64,000 nucleotides of DNA from Diabrotica undecimpunctata. Lineage: Eukaryota; Arthropoda; Insecta; Coleoptera; Chrysomelidae. Position 1 is the first letter of the stretch, and each line of letters opens with the position of its first letter. This document shows positions 1 to 11,120 of the stretch, piece after piece. A program made the position numbers and the translations under genes. Location: assembly GCF_040954645.1 (NCBI RefSeq), contig NC_092808.1, forward strand, positions 116,662,049 to 116,726,048, written 5' to 3'. The notes beneath the pieces were generated by a model. That model had not been told where the DNA came from. It saw nothing but the letters and a program-made list of their open reading frames with translations, and did no database searches.

Positions 1-728
1 ATATATATATAGTAAACTCTTAAATATTGGGGAAATCTGCAAGAAATACTCTAATGTGTATCAATTGTTTCGCCGAACGTTTTCGCCAAAGAGAATTAAT
101 TTGGCTTCTTCAGGGCTAAAAGAGAATAAATTATAATTAGCTACCATATATTATCTATTAAAACATTATTGATCTTACCGTAACTTAGAATTGTAGAGTT
201 AGAATATTAAAAAACTTTGCTAGTAACATAGTGGCTGATATATCCATTACTAACATACCTTTATAATTAATTTTCATTAACAAAAAATTTATAACATTCC
301 CTTGCTTTTCTTAGATACGTCTCAATAAGATTCAATAATACATGAACAATATAATATAATTAAATAAAGAAAATCAAAATAATATTTCCCTTTACTGGGA
401 TTTAAATTCATTCGTTTTTTACCAATGAACCTTAACGACATAAAGATCATACGACCTACTGAAGTTGTCAGCGCTTGCGTTCTGGCTTAAACAGAACCTC
501 ACTTTTAACTATCTAAAAATCAAAAATTTAGTTATTGCCGACAATTCAAAGAATTACCTCCTTTTAAATGTAGTTGCATTGGGTTTTTCGATTAACCTTG
601 GGTAAGCCTTTACGTGTCAAGTTCGAAGCTACCATACATTTCAATCCTTATAAAAAACTTTTTTTTGCACATAGTAACAAAAAACACCACTATGTTACTA
701 GTACTATTTAACTAATCTGCAAAGATTA
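1..728. other. AT-rich stretch, no gene recognised
   Basis: Bases 1-11 are the edge of a (TA)n tract. The rest is AT-rich with no open frame resembling a known protein on either strand. No RNA gene or repeat structure was recognised. Confidence 0.6.
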
Positions 729-737
729 AATTTCTTT

Positions 738-769
<32 letters not shown>

Positions 770-788
770 CTATATATATATATATATA
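729..788. repeat. poly-T plus (TA)n tract
   Basis: A T run of about 40 bases is followed by about nine TA units. It ends exactly where the Tc1/mariner element begins, so it is the left part of the tract that element entered. A second TA tract continues on the far side at 3376. Confidence 0.9.
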
Positions 789-1286
789 CAGGGTGAGTCA
801 TGAGGAACTTTACATATTTCTACCATATGTAGAGTCCCTCAGGGAGAATATCATGTGGCCACTAAAAAATGTCAACTCCTTTTCTTTATTAATTAACAGG
901 GTGATTTGTGTAATTGACCATTTATTTCATTTTACTGTAGTGTTTATACGGCTAATTTGATTTTTTTAATTTTTGCATGATACAGTACACTACTATCAAG
1001 CATTCGACTGGTATTAGCTAAACTAAAAAATTCCAGGACTGGCTTTGGAAAAATTAATTTAGGTATTCGTATTAAATATTACACCCTGTATAAATTTTTT
1101 TAAACTGCAATAAGTGATTTTCAAACTACATAAATAGCCAATGAAAACGACATATGCGACAATGTTGTCGCACTTTTATTAAATTTTTAGTGAACGATCA
1201 AATCTTACCAAAAATAGAACAACCATAATGAAGTATCAAATTATAAGGTATTAATTTAAAGAAATGTTATAAATTTCAAACATTTT
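789..1286 (+). repeat. Left TIR of DD41D element
   Basis: It is the reverse complement of 2877-3375 over nearly its whole length, with scattered mismatches. Internal landmarks shared by both copies are CAGTCCTGG, the short palindrome TGCGACAATGTTGTCGCA, and the inner end AAATTTCAAACATTTT. Confidence 0.88.
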
Positions 1287-1740
1287 AATTAAAATGAGTT
1301 CCTACAACATAATCTAATACGTAGAAAATTAACATCTTTACTGTCACTTTGTATTATTTCTACGATAGAATCAATTGTTTTTCAATTTTAAATTTTTACT
1401 CATAGATCGTATTGGGGCATTATTTTCGATAAATAATAAATTAACTTGATTAAAAAGTCAAACCTCTTGTATGTGTTAGTTTTTGTTGATTGTAAATGAT
1501 TAAAATTTTATATCAAATAATAATACATTGCATCAACTGTACTAAATAAAAATAAATCTAAAAAAGTTTAAAATGAAGGTTGGCGTTGACCGTTTGACGT
1601 TTCTTGATATTTTATACCCATTGTCATTATTGTCATTATCAATTGTTATTTATGTGTACAAGAATACATATTTCTTCTGTCATATCTACGCTAAGTACAT
1701 TGTGTTAGTTTTGGTAGAGCTTTTGTTACTTTCGTTCAAA

Positions 1741-2718
1741 ATGTCACATCAGTTTTCGACCACAGAATATGCAGACATAATATTTGTTTATGGATTCTGT
1801 AATGGGAATGGTAGGGCTGCTAGTAGAGAATATCGCAGGAGATTTCCTAATCGTTGAACTCCCAGTCATCCAACATTTGGGTCAGTTTTTAATTATTTGC
1901 GAGAAAATGGCACTTTTCCTAGTGGAACAACAGAGCGACATGTAGATGAAGTGCAGGAAGATGACATTATGGACGCCGTTACTATGAACCGTACAATAAG
2001 CACTAGACAAGTAAGTCGAGAACTCAATGTTACTTAATCAAAAGTAAGTAGGTGGAAGTTGGAATTTTGTAGATGGATTAACAATAATCGACCAACGCTA
2101 TACAGGACACTATTTACAGATGAAGCCCAATTTACCAGAGACGGGATAAATAATTCACGAAATTCACATGTGTGGGCAGAAGAAAATCCCCATGCTATTC
2201 GAGAACGTCGTTCTCAGTTAAGGTTTTCGGTTAACGTGTGGATTGGTGTCATAAATAACCAATTAGTAGGTCCTCACTTTTTTGATGGTCCTTTAACAGG
2301 GCAGGTCTATTTGAACTTTCTACAAAATATTTTGCCGAATTTGCTTGCCAACGCAAACGTTGCTATCCGAGGGATGTATTTTCAGCATGATGGGGCACCC
2401 CCACACTTTTTACTGTCAGTGAGACAACATCTCAATAATATTTATGGCAACAGGTGGATAGGACGTGCAGGTCCTATTTCGTGGCCTTCAAGATCCCCTG
2501 ATTTCAATCCCGTTGATTACCATATTTGGGAACGATTGAAGCAACTAGTTTACGCAGTGAATATAAATAACCGACAACAATTAATTGATAGAATTATACA
2601 TTGTTGTAATACTATTAGAAACGATCCCCAGAGTATCCGTAATTCAATACGTCAACTAACAATTCGGCAACAAATATGTGTACAGGCTGCAGGGTTCCAT
2701 TTCGAAAATCTATTTTGA
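1741..2718 (+). pseudogene. DD41D transposase, two in-frame stops
   Basis: This transposase would cut and join transposon ends in the nucleus. One reading frame runs from ATG 1741 to the stop at 2716-2718. It is interrupted by TGA at 1855-1857 and TAA at 2035-2037 with no frame change. The N-terminal part has the helix-turn-helix style segment ([15 protein letters not shown], then RQVSRELNVT). The catalytic part shows LFTDEAQF, QHDGAPPHF and SPDFNPVDYHIWERLK, with 41 residues between the second and third Asp. The usual linker before LEFCRWI appears shortened by some 25 residues, which suggests an internal deletion. The C-terminus ends AAGFHFENLF, as expected for the family. The family is clear. 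Activity is unlikely. Confidence 0.85.
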
Positions 2719-2876
2719 ATTATTTTTATTTTGTTACCATTATTGTATCTTTTCCAGTTCTAATTTATGGGTTATCATAACTATGTACATATTTTTAGTT
2801 TTTTTTTTAAATTGTTCTTCGTTATTGTTAGTAGTTACTGTTTTTTGTTGTGCAGTGACTCAGTTTATCAATGTTT

Positions 2877-3373
2877 AAAATGTTTGAAATTTATAACATT
2901 TGTTTAAATTAATTACCTTATAATTTGATACTTCATTATGGTTGTTCTATTTTTGGCAAGATTTGATCGTTCACTAAAAATTTAATAAAAGTGCGACAAC
3001 ATTGTCGCATATGTCGTTTTCATTGACTATTTATGTAGTTTGAAAATCACTTATTGCATTTTAAAAAAAATATATACAGAGTGTAATATTTAATACGAAT
3101 CCCTAAATTAATTTTTCCAAAGCCAGTCCTGGAATTTTTTAGTTTAGCTAATACCAGTGGAATGCTTGATAGTAGTGTACTGTATTATGTAAAAATTAAA
3201 AAAATCAAATGAGCCGTATAAACACTACAGTAAAATGAAATAAATGGTCAATTACACAAATCATCCTGTTAATTAATAAAGAAGAGGAGTTGACATTTTT
3301 AGTGGCCACATGATATGCTCCCTGAGGGACTCTACATATCGTAGAAGTATGTAATGTTCCTCATGACTCACCC

Positions 3374-3375
<2 letters not shown>
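2877..3375 (-). repeat. Right TIR of DD41D element
   Basis: Inverted copy of 789-1286. It begins just after the transposase region and ends at the TA target. A few substitutions separate the two arms, so the insertion is not very recent. Confidence 0.88.

Positions 3376-3470
<95 letters not shown>
3376..3470. repeat. (TA)n tract
   Basis: About 95 bases of nearly pure TA, with two CATATA interruptions near the left end. It is the right-hand continuation of the tract at 771-788 after insertion of the DD41D element. Confidence 0.95.
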
Positions 3471-3471
3471 A

Positions 3472-3690
3472 AAGCACACATTGATCAAACGCCATGATTT
3501 TTAAGCACATGAAAAAATCTGATCTGTTTTCTGTAAGCTACCCATGCTAGTCCTGTTCTTCTGTATAACTATGTGTTTTTGTTGTCTCATCCTAATTTAA
3601 TCTCGTGGCTCAAATACTTATAGGTATAGACTTGTTCAATTTGCGGGCCATACGTTGAAATATTTTTTCCCAGTACAAAGTTGGTCATGT
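3472..3690 (-). pseudogene. RTE-like reverse transcriptase fragment
   Basis: Minus-strand translation from about 3690 gives MTNFVLGKN, then QIEQVYTYKYLSHEIKLG, a stop, DNKNT, a stop, and YRRTGLAWVAY. This matches the post-catalytic YLGHEI / GRDNQT / RRIGLAWAAFGKL stretch seen in the better copies at 15.4 kb and 18.5 kb. Two stops occur within 70 residues. It is cut off by the (TA)n tract on one side and by other TE sequence on the other. Confidence 0.65.
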
Positions 3691-3759
3691 ATTGCGATTT
3701 GGAAAAGTTAATTTTATAGCCAACGTGTGCATAAGAGCTCTGCATGTCTTAAAGAAGTT

Positions 3760-4895
3760 CTTGAGTAAGTATGTTCTTCTTCAGAACAAGATAATAATGA
3801 GAAAACATTCTTTTTTAATAAAGTCATCATTGATACAGCGAATAAATCCATTGGAAAAACAGCTTTTCATCCAAAACATTTACCTGTACCGTGGTGGAAC
3901 GATGCTTGCAAACAGGCAATAAGGGTATCTAAATAGGGTTTTAATAGATATAAACGATATAAAACTACTGAAAATCATTTGAACTTTAAAAAAATAAGAG
4001 CTAAATGTAGATTTATTATTAAAAAAAGTAAGCAAGAGTCATGGCAAAAGTTTGTTTCAGAAATCAATAGATCTACTTCAATTGGTCAAATCTGGAACAT
4101 GATTAGAAGTATATCTGGAAAAAATTCACAACACCCTATAAAGTGCTTAATAAAAGAAAATCAGATATTTACGTCCGAATGCAATATATCTGAAATAATG
4201 GCAAATCAATATTGTACCGCTTCTAGCGATGAAAGCTATTCAATAAAATTCTTAAATAAGAAACAATTTGCAGAAAATAAAGGAATACCATTAATCAATG
4301 ACACTTCACCAATAAACAATCCTATAAGGTTAACTGAACTTATTGAAACTCATTAGAAACTTCGTTAGAAATACTAGTCCAAGACCAGATAATATATCTG
4401 TGCTTTTTCTACAGAACCTACCACTAGGAGGCCAAGAACTATTTATTATAGTTCCAATACACAAACCAGGTAAACCAAAATTTAAAACAGAATCCTATAG
4501 ACCAATCTCTCTCACGAATGCAATGTTTAAGTTGCTAGAAAAGATCATTGCCAATCGACTCATGTGGTATATTGAACATTAACATCTTAATATACCCGAA
4601 CAAAATGCTATATTAGATAACTTAATATCATTGGAATCAGAAATTCACGAAGTATTTATATATAATCAAGAATGATTAGCCATATTCTTTGATGTAAAAA
4701 AGGCTTTTAATACAGTATGGCGCTACGATATTTTAACTACACTCAACAATTGGAAGATTCACAGTAACATGTTTGCTTTCATTTCAATCTTTCTACAGCA
4801 ACGATATTTCCAAGTTCGAATCAATAACCATTTGTCTGAATCTAAATTTCTTGGAATTCCACAGAGCTCGAATCTAGGCGTAGCGCTATTTTTAA
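3760..4895 (+). pseudogene. Jockey/I-like RT, N-terminal half
   Basis: Readable pieces in shifting frames include PWWNDACKQAIRVSK, FRKIRAKCRFIIKKSKQESW-like linker sequence (3979-4356), and the RT entry block PRPDNIS, IIVPIHKPGKP, SYRPISLTNAMFKLLEKI (4343-4582). After these come FFDVKKAFNTVWRYDIL and RINNHLSESKFLGIPQSS. These are RT fingers and palm blocks in order. Several stops (for example after IEH at 4580) and frame changes make it a pseudogene. The catalytic YADD block lies beyond the insertion, at about 8262. Confidence 0.75.
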
Positions 4896-5335
4896 CCCTG
4901 TATCTGGTCCTGTAGCTTTTTGGCTATATCAACTTTGAACGATAATTTCAATAGCATAGTGCTTTACATACCCTATCTAGAAATGTAGCCTTTAAACTAC
5001 AACGTGTTTTATTAGTGTTAAGACTGACAGCACCATATTTATATTACAAGGTTTTAGAAATTTTATTTCAATATGGCCGAAAGTGAAAAGCTGTGCGCGT
5101 ACATGCTGCTTGAACGGGAATAAATATTGCATCATAAAAGTAAGTAAAAACCTTTTTTGTACAATATCTTGGCTTTTAATTGAATATAAAGGATCATTAC
5201 TTTAGGTTTTTAAATATTTACAGTAATAAAAGACCTATATAACCGTAAAATCTGCATTCAAAGACTATGTAGGTAAAAAGCAACATTGTAAAGTTTTTTT
5301 TGTTGCAGATTTTGCAAAGAAAATTATTTTTTGTT

Positions 5336-7301
5336 ATGGATTTTAAGCCAATCAGGGCTGTCTGTTTTTATGAGAAGAAAAAAACGCTTGCAATAAGTTC
5401 GGTAGATCCAAATATTTCAGATATTTCCGATTTATCTGATTCGGAAGAAAATTATTTGCAAGAAGAAAATATTTTCGAAAACTCTGATGATGAAACAGGT
5501 CCAAACAATATGGTTATACAAGAAATATATGAAGATAGAGAAGCTGATGAGGAAGGAGCAAACGAAGAAGAGGAAGTTGTACCAAGAAGAAAAGCCAAAA
5601 GAGAAAAAGCAAAAAGAAAAACAAAACGCTTGCAATAACTCCGGTAGATCCAAATATTTCAGATATTTCCGATTAATCTGATTCTAAAGAAAATTATTTG
5701 CAAGACGAAAATATTTTCGAATAATCTGATAATAAAACAGGTCCAAACAATATGGTTATACAAGAAATAGATGAAGATAGAGAAGCTGATAAGAAAGGAG
5801 CAAACGAAGAAGAGGAAGTTGTACTAAGAAAAAAAAGAAAAAAGAGATCCTATTCATTTCAATTGGACAGAAGATGATATTACAACTACTTCCACTTCTG
5901 ATCCAGATCGATTTTTCAGTAGAGAGGTAGCTACGCCTTTGGAGTACTTTACCAAGTTGTTTTCTCTTGATGTTATTAAATATATCGTGTACCAGTCTAA
6001 TTTGTACAGTACACAGGTAAGAGAAAAGTCCATTATCTCTTTGCCCCGTGAAATAACAGATTTCTTATCCATTTTATTATTGATGGGAGTAATAAATTTA
6101 CCTGCAGTAAAAGACTATTGGGCGACATTCTCTAAAATATCCTAAATTGCGGATTTTATGCAACTAAAACAATTTAAACTTCTCAGAAGATTTATACACT
6201 GCAATGACAACAGCCAAGTTGCAGACGACACTGAAGATCGGTATTTTAAAACCAGACCACTTTTAGATGTAGTCAGATTGAATTGTCAGAAACATAAATT
6301 TGAAAATCAGTATTCCATAGATGAAACTATGATTGCATATAAATGTACTCGTTCAGGGAATCTCAGGCAATATATTCAAAATAAGCCTCATAAATGGGGA
6401 TACAAAATGTTTGTTCGAGCTGGCGTGTCTGGCTCGTTGTCGAGTTTATTGCATACCAAGGAGTTTTCACATTTTCTGAGTTGTACAATACTCCAAACGC
6501 GCTTACTGAAGAAGAAACTTCTTTTGGTGTAGGTGCTAGCGTTGTTATAAGTTTGAGCAAGACCATTTCTGATCGCTCAAGTTCAGTAATTTTTTGCGAC
6601 AACTGGTTTTCCGGTCTGGAGCTTGCTTTTTATTTATCTGAAGGAAAAATATGGGATACTAAGTTTGGGAACAATTAGGCAAAATAGAATTAGGGGATGT
6701 ATAACGGAAAGTGACAAGGTAATGACGAAATGTGGCAGAGAATCATATATGTATAAGTCTGATACCGAAAAGGGAATTATTGTTACTAAATGGAGTGACA
6801 ATAAACGTGTACTTTTAGCAAGTACTTTTTCTGGGATTCAACCACTAACTTATGTACAAAGATTCTGTAAAACTGAGAAAAGAAAAGTAAATGTACCATG
6901 TCCCTCTCTAATAACCCAATATAACAAGCACATGGGAGGGGTTGATAAGGAAAATTCTTTACTTGGATTGTATAGAAGTCCAAGTAGATCCAAGAGATGG
7001 TATTTTCCCATTCTGACTTGGATATTGGACATATTGTGTTATTAATGCACGGATTCTCTATAAAAATGACTGCACTGCTCTGAAAGAAAAACCTATACCT
7101 TTGAAAGCATTTAGACTAGAGCTAGCACGTTCTCTCTCACGCACAGGAAAAGAAAGTAAAAGAGGTAGACATTCCCTGCAGCCTAAAAATAAAATTCAAT
7201 CTGCTCTTGCACCTACACCAGATAAAGCCACTACACAGGATTCAGTTGCTCATTGGCCCAAACATATTACCAAGGGTAGGTGTAGATATTGTACATCTTG
7301 A
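5336..7301 (+). pseudogene. piggyBac-like transposase (PGBD-type), frameshifted
   Basis: From ATG 5336 the product has an acidic N-terminus (SDISDLSDSEEN), duplicated in tandem. It then reads HFNWTEDDI, TPLEYFTKLFSLDVIKYIVYQSN and KSIISLPREITDFLSILLLMG, the core RNase H-like fold at QYSIDETMIAYK, NKPHKWGYKMFVRAGVSG and VIFCDNWFSGLELA, and KHMGGVDKENSLLGLYR. A Cys-containing tail (GRCRYCTS) ends at 7301. These blocks fit family DDE_Tnp_1_7. Breaks include stops in the second duplicate (after 5638), at 6143, a frame change near 6430, another near 6670, and stops after 7043. It is inactive as read. Confidence 0.8.
5381..5848 (+). repeat. Tandem duplication (period 242 bp) inside piggyBac N-terminal region
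   Basis: Copy 1 (5381-5622) and copy 2 (5623-5848) both begin AAAACGCTTGCAATAA. They share the acidic stretch and the phrase GGTCCAAACAATATGGTTAT. Copy 1 is open through the acidic region. Copy 2 has gained several stops and has a short deletion near its end. Confidence 0.9.
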
Positions 7302-7692
7302 ATTACTGTTATAGCATGCAATAAATGCGACATACGACAATGTTTGACTAAAAGTAAAAATTATTTTTATATTTTTCACAATGAAGCATAAATGTTTTGG
7401 TTACTCATGGTTCAGTTCTAATATTTTTGGTAGAATTTCATATATTCTTCTAACATACTTTTATTTTACATGTCTAATTGTTAATTTTTTATCCTAAATA
7501 ATCATAAAATGTTTGATAATCTGATTTTTACCTCACCCCACACCTTAGCTACAAAAGACTGTACCTCAAACTGACAATGTAGCTTTTTAGCTACAAATTT
7601 AAAAGTCACTTTCTTTTAGTTTTATGAGTTTTATTTTTATTGCTTATCGTTTGTGGTGCCAAACTGACATCATAAAACAAATTTTATATTTT
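7302..7692. other. 3' part of piggyBac-like element, non-coding
   Basis: AT-rich sequence after the transposase. It contains a short palindrome, GTAGCTTTTTAGCTAC (about 7570-7590), which resembles GTAGCTTTTTGGCTAT at the left end of the element. These may be subterminal repeats. No gene seen. Confidence 0.5.
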
Positions 7693-8181
7693 TTTATATA
7701 TCCAATAACTCATTAAATTTGGAAATCCGTGAAAAGTTTACAAGATGTTACGTGTGGTCTGTACTTTTGTATGGATGTAAAACTTGGACTTTAAACGCCG
7801 ATATCATGAATAAAATCGAGGCGTTTGAGATGTGGTTGTATCAAAGGATACTAAAAATTCCAAGGACTAGCAGAACTAGAAACGAAGAAGTTCTTCGAAG
7901 AATGGGACATCAACGAACTCTAATAAATATTGTTAAGAGGCGTAAACTAGAATATCTTGGACATATAATCAGAGGACCAAGATATGAGTTCCTTCGGCTA
8001 ATTCTCAACGGTAAAATCGAAGGAAAGAAATGGATAGGACGGAGGAAACTCTCTTGGTTGAGGAATTTGCGGCAGTGGACAGGTTTGCTACACGTAGCGC
8101 AAGACCGAGATCAGTATAAAAATATTATAAGCATGGTAGTCGCCGACGTTCCGTGGGGATATGGCACTCTAAGAAGAAGAA
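7693..8181 (+). mobile_element. 5'-truncated RTE-like retrotransposon fragment inside piggyBac element
   Basis: The open frame 7719-8216 gives CYVWSVLLYGCKTWTLNADIM-type sequence, then the RILKIPRTSRTRNEEVLRRMG, RRKLEYLGHIIRGPRYE and GRRKLSWLRNLRQWTG blocks. This is the C-terminal region downstream of the RT core and is nearly identical to the longer copy at 49.0-50.5 kb on the other strand. A 13-bp deletion after RQWTG shifts the frame. The 3' end GGCACTCTAAGAAGAAGA is followed by TATATTTT, also present at 7685-7692, a possible 8-bp TSD. The open frame runs on past the element into piggyBac sequence, so its last residues are not native. Confidence 0.75.
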
Positions 8182-8212
8182 TATATTTTGAAACACTTTG
8201 CCAGCTACAGGT

Positions 8213-9870
8213 TTAATTGCTATTAAAAATGTTGTGTCGTACTGCAATGGCACAATTAAAATTTTTTTGTATGCTGGTGATATGGTAATTCTAGCAAGAA
8301 CTAAAAACATTATCTGCTCATAATCGTATTGCTGCAGCTCTTAAGTCGATAAAATTGTGGTCTAACAATATTGGGCTCCAGTTTTTCGCCACAAAAACAA
8401 AAGCTATACATTTTTCACGAAAATCAAATCCACAAAAGCTCCCAAATCTATTTTTAAACAATTCTCTTATAGAATATACAAAAGAAATAAAATTCCCAGG
8501 CATCCAACTAGACTTAAAAATCAAGTTGGACAAGTCATATACACTCGCTAAGACTATCGTGCCAAGCTGGACTAAACATTATGAAATCTTTATCACATAA
8601 AAATTGGGAAGCAGATTTTCCAACCCTAATAAACTAATATAGAGCTTTAATTAGATTAAAACTGGACTACGGATGTGTTATGTATAACACCGCAAACCAA
8701 GCATTGCTCAAAACTTTGGATACTCTTTAGAGTTTAGCCGTTAGACTTGCTTTAGGAGCATATTGGACCACTCCTGTGGAGAGGCTACTCTTTGAAGCTG
8801 GAGAGCCAGCCTTAAACCTAAGAAGAACATACTTAACTTTATCATATATCTCGAGTATAAAATCTAACCCAAAAAATCCAGCTCTTCATTATGCTGTTGC
8901 TAACGGGTTCCAGGAGGTCTATCAAAAAAGAAATAGGGGTCCTGTACTTTTCTATGAACGAGCTAATAGATACTTATTAGATTTTAATATTGAACTACCT
9001 CCCATTTATCCTACCTGTGAAATAAATTTATGTTTTCCTTGGGTTGTTCCCTCTCGGCTTTGTAACCTTTAACTTACAGCATATAACAAAAATAACGTGA
9101 TACCCAATTTCTTTAAAACTCACTTTTTCCATGTTCTCACACAGTACAAAAATTACCATTTACACGGACGCATCTATTTACACGGACGCATGTAAGACCA
9201 TAAAAGGAGTAGAAGCATGCTTTGTGATACCACATGAACATTCCATCTATAAATTATTGTCTTCTAAGACAAGTATTTTTACAGCAGAACTCTTTGCCAT
9301 CAATAAGACCTTTATTCTAGAAAAAAAACTACCCAAATCTCTTATAATATCTGATTCACTTAGTTGCTTTTTCTTCTTGTAGTTCCTTCTCCTATCGGAG
9401 GTTGGCTATCATTACAGCTATCCGTACGTAGATTAAGTTAATTTTATACCGTATATACCAAAACAATTTGACAGTAGAGTTCCTTTGGGTATGGTAATAC
9501 GTTGGAATAGATGGTAACGAAAAGGCTGATAGTCTATCTAGGTCCACAGTATCCAATACAGCCACATCAGTGGAAAATCTAACGTTGTATTTAGATTTAA
9601 AACCTTACTTAAAATCAAAATTGCACGATGTTTGGCAAAACCAATGGAGTAGAAGCACCACTAAATTGATAAAAATAAAATCTCGCGTCCCTCCATGGAA
9701 CTTCTGGCCGTCAAAGCGACAACATCAAGTCCTAATAATACGTCTCAGATTAGGACACACTTCTAGAACACATAAATACTTGTTTAAGAGAGAAGAGGAA
9801 CCAGTGTGTTTTGTTTGTGAATGTAAACTGACAGTGAAGCACCTTTTTATTTGACTGTCCAATATACAAA
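8213..9870 (+). pseudogene. Jockey/I-like RT C-terminal half plus RNase H domain
   Basis: It continues the RT split at 4895. IAIKNVVSYCNGTIKIFLYAGDMVILART carries the catalytic block, with FADD altered to YAGD. MWSNNIGLQFFATKTKAIHFSRK, the long linker at 8776-9072 and ITIYTDASIYTDACKTIKG (9140-9210) follow. TAELFAINKTF and LIISDSLS are RNase H blocks. The terminal part has GLRLGHTSRTHKYLF-like and CFVCECKLTVKHLF sequence, a zinc-knuckle-like motif typical of I/R1-type elements. A short tandem repeat of ACACGGACGCATCTATTT duplicates YTDAS. Multiple stops are present. Confidence 0.72.
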
Positions 9871-10079
9871 AACATTAAAAGAACTTGTAGGAGAATCTAA
9901 ATACGTAGCTGGCTTGATAGAATTTTTGAAAACTATTTTTCTTATGCTAATAACCCTTAGTGGTTAAAGCAAAATAAAAAAAAATAAAGTTTTAAATCGG
10001 GTAGATCATGCACTGACGATATATTTATAATGAGCCAAATGCAAGAGAAATCATTAGAATTCACAAACTGGCACATCTA

Positions 10080-11120
10080 TATTTCGGGGGCTTCAAGAAG
10101 GCATATGACATGGCCAAATTAGAGGACGTTATACATTTATTGTACACAAGACAGATAACTCTAGAAATAATCCAAACAATTAAAACTATCTACCAAAACA
10201 ACACAATAAAAGTAAAAGTAGAAGAACTACCTGACTCAATTGAAGCTAGCAATGTGATAAGACAAGGGGATTCTCTGAGTCCTTCATTATTTAACCTGAA
10301 CATAGATGAAATAATAAAAATTTATAAACTTAAAAAGGATATCAAATGGGAGAAAAACAAAAAAATAATCTGCTATTCCGACGACACAATACTTACCTCT
10401 CAAAGTAAAGATGATTTACAACGTATGCTGCACCAATTTATTATAACCACCAGAAAATTATAAAATATTTCAAACAAGACAAAAATCATGGTTATAGTAG
10501 CAGATTAACTAAGATGTAAATTGGAGCTGGAAAGTTAGATAACAGAACAAGTAATGGATATTATCTAAATATTTAAATATCTAAATATCTAGGTATCACA
10601 CTATCTAGCTACGAAAAGCTCGAAACAGAATTGGAAGATAAAGTAAATAGAGCAAACAGAGCCACAGGTTGTGTGAATGAAACAATATGGAGAAATAAAA
10701 TTATCGGAAAAAAAATTAAAGACAGAATTTAAAAAACAGTCATCAGAGCAATAATGACATGCGACAGAAACACCACCTGACAGAGAGATTACAAAAAAGT
10801 TGTCAGAAACAGCAAAGACGAAAATTCTTAGAAAAATTAATGAGAAGACACTATAAGACAGAGCTAAAAGTACAAATATACGACATAGATGCAAGATGGA
10901 GAACATTAAGCACTGGCTAAGAAGTAGGAGAGTAAAATGGAACGATCATATAAGCCGAATGACAACAAATAGAGAAGTACGGACGACAAGAGACGGTTCC
11001 CCAATGAGAATATGATCAATGAGAAGACCTACAAAATGATGGAACTTACTAGAGGCACATTGAAATACAGACAGAGTCATGTCTACATAAGCAGGAGAAG
11101 AGAAGAATTATAAAATTAAA
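10080..11120 (+). pseudogene. RTE-like reverse transcriptase, degraded
   Basis: Readable RT blocks include GFKKAYDMAKLEDVIHLLY, IRQGDSLSPSLFNLNIDEII (10255-10320) and IICYSDDTILTSQSKDDLQRML, where YADD is altered to YSDD. Farther on is the C-terminal stretch with RRVKWNDHISRMTTNREVRT and DGSPM. The only long open piece is 10110-10463. Stops and frameshifts break the rest. It is plus strand and lacks the endonuclease, so it is a 5'-truncated old copy. Confidence 0.7.

Larger units (their letters stand above)
789..3375 (+). mobile_element. Tc1/mariner-superfamily DNA transposon, DD41D (rosa/VS-like), long TIRs
   Basis: The element begins CAGGGTGAGTCATGAGGAAC and ends with the inverted counterpart (GACTCACCCTG). 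It is flanked by TA on both sides (787-788 and 3376-3377), the target duplication expected of this superfamily. About 500-bp inverted repeats (789-1286 and 2877-3375) enclose one transposase gene with two in-frame stops, so the copy is not autonomous as read. Length is about 2.59 kb. It sits inside a (TA)n microsatellite, which supplies many TA targets. The DD41D assignment comes from counting residues between the second and third catalytic aspartates. Assignment to rosa or VS specifically is inference. Confidence 0.85.
4896..8212 (+). mobile_element. piggyBac-like DNA transposon with TTAA target duplication
   Basis: TTAA occurs on both sides (4892-4895 and 8213-8216), and the flanking Jockey-like RT sequence is continuous across it. 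The outer ends are CCCTGTATCTGG and, inverted, ACCTGTAGCTGG, which match at 10 of 12 positions. This fits the short imperfect TIRs and strict TTAA targeting of piggyBac. Between them lie a broken PGBD-type transposase and, near the right end, an inserted RTE-like fragment (about 7693-8181). Without that fragment the element is about 2.8 kb. Confidence 0.8.
3700..9990 (+). mobile_element. Jockey/I-superclade non-LTR retrotransposon, split by a piggyBac-like insertion
   Basis: The endonuclease-to-RT linker and first RT half lie at about 3760-4895. The second RT half, an RNase H-like domain and a terminal zinc-knuckle-like segment lie at 8213-9870. An A-rich stretch (AAAATAAAAAAAAATAAAG) near 9970-9988 is a plausible 3' tail. 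The break falls within the phrase after IPQSS, and the two halves rejoin at the duplicated TTAA (4892-4895 and 8213-8216). Many stops and frameshifts show an old copy. An RNase H domain points to the I/R1 side of the group, but the clade is not certain. Confidence 0.7.

Noticed and set aside
5432..5653. Minus-strand Phe-rich frame
   Set aside because: Antisense of the acidic piggyBac N-terminal repeat.
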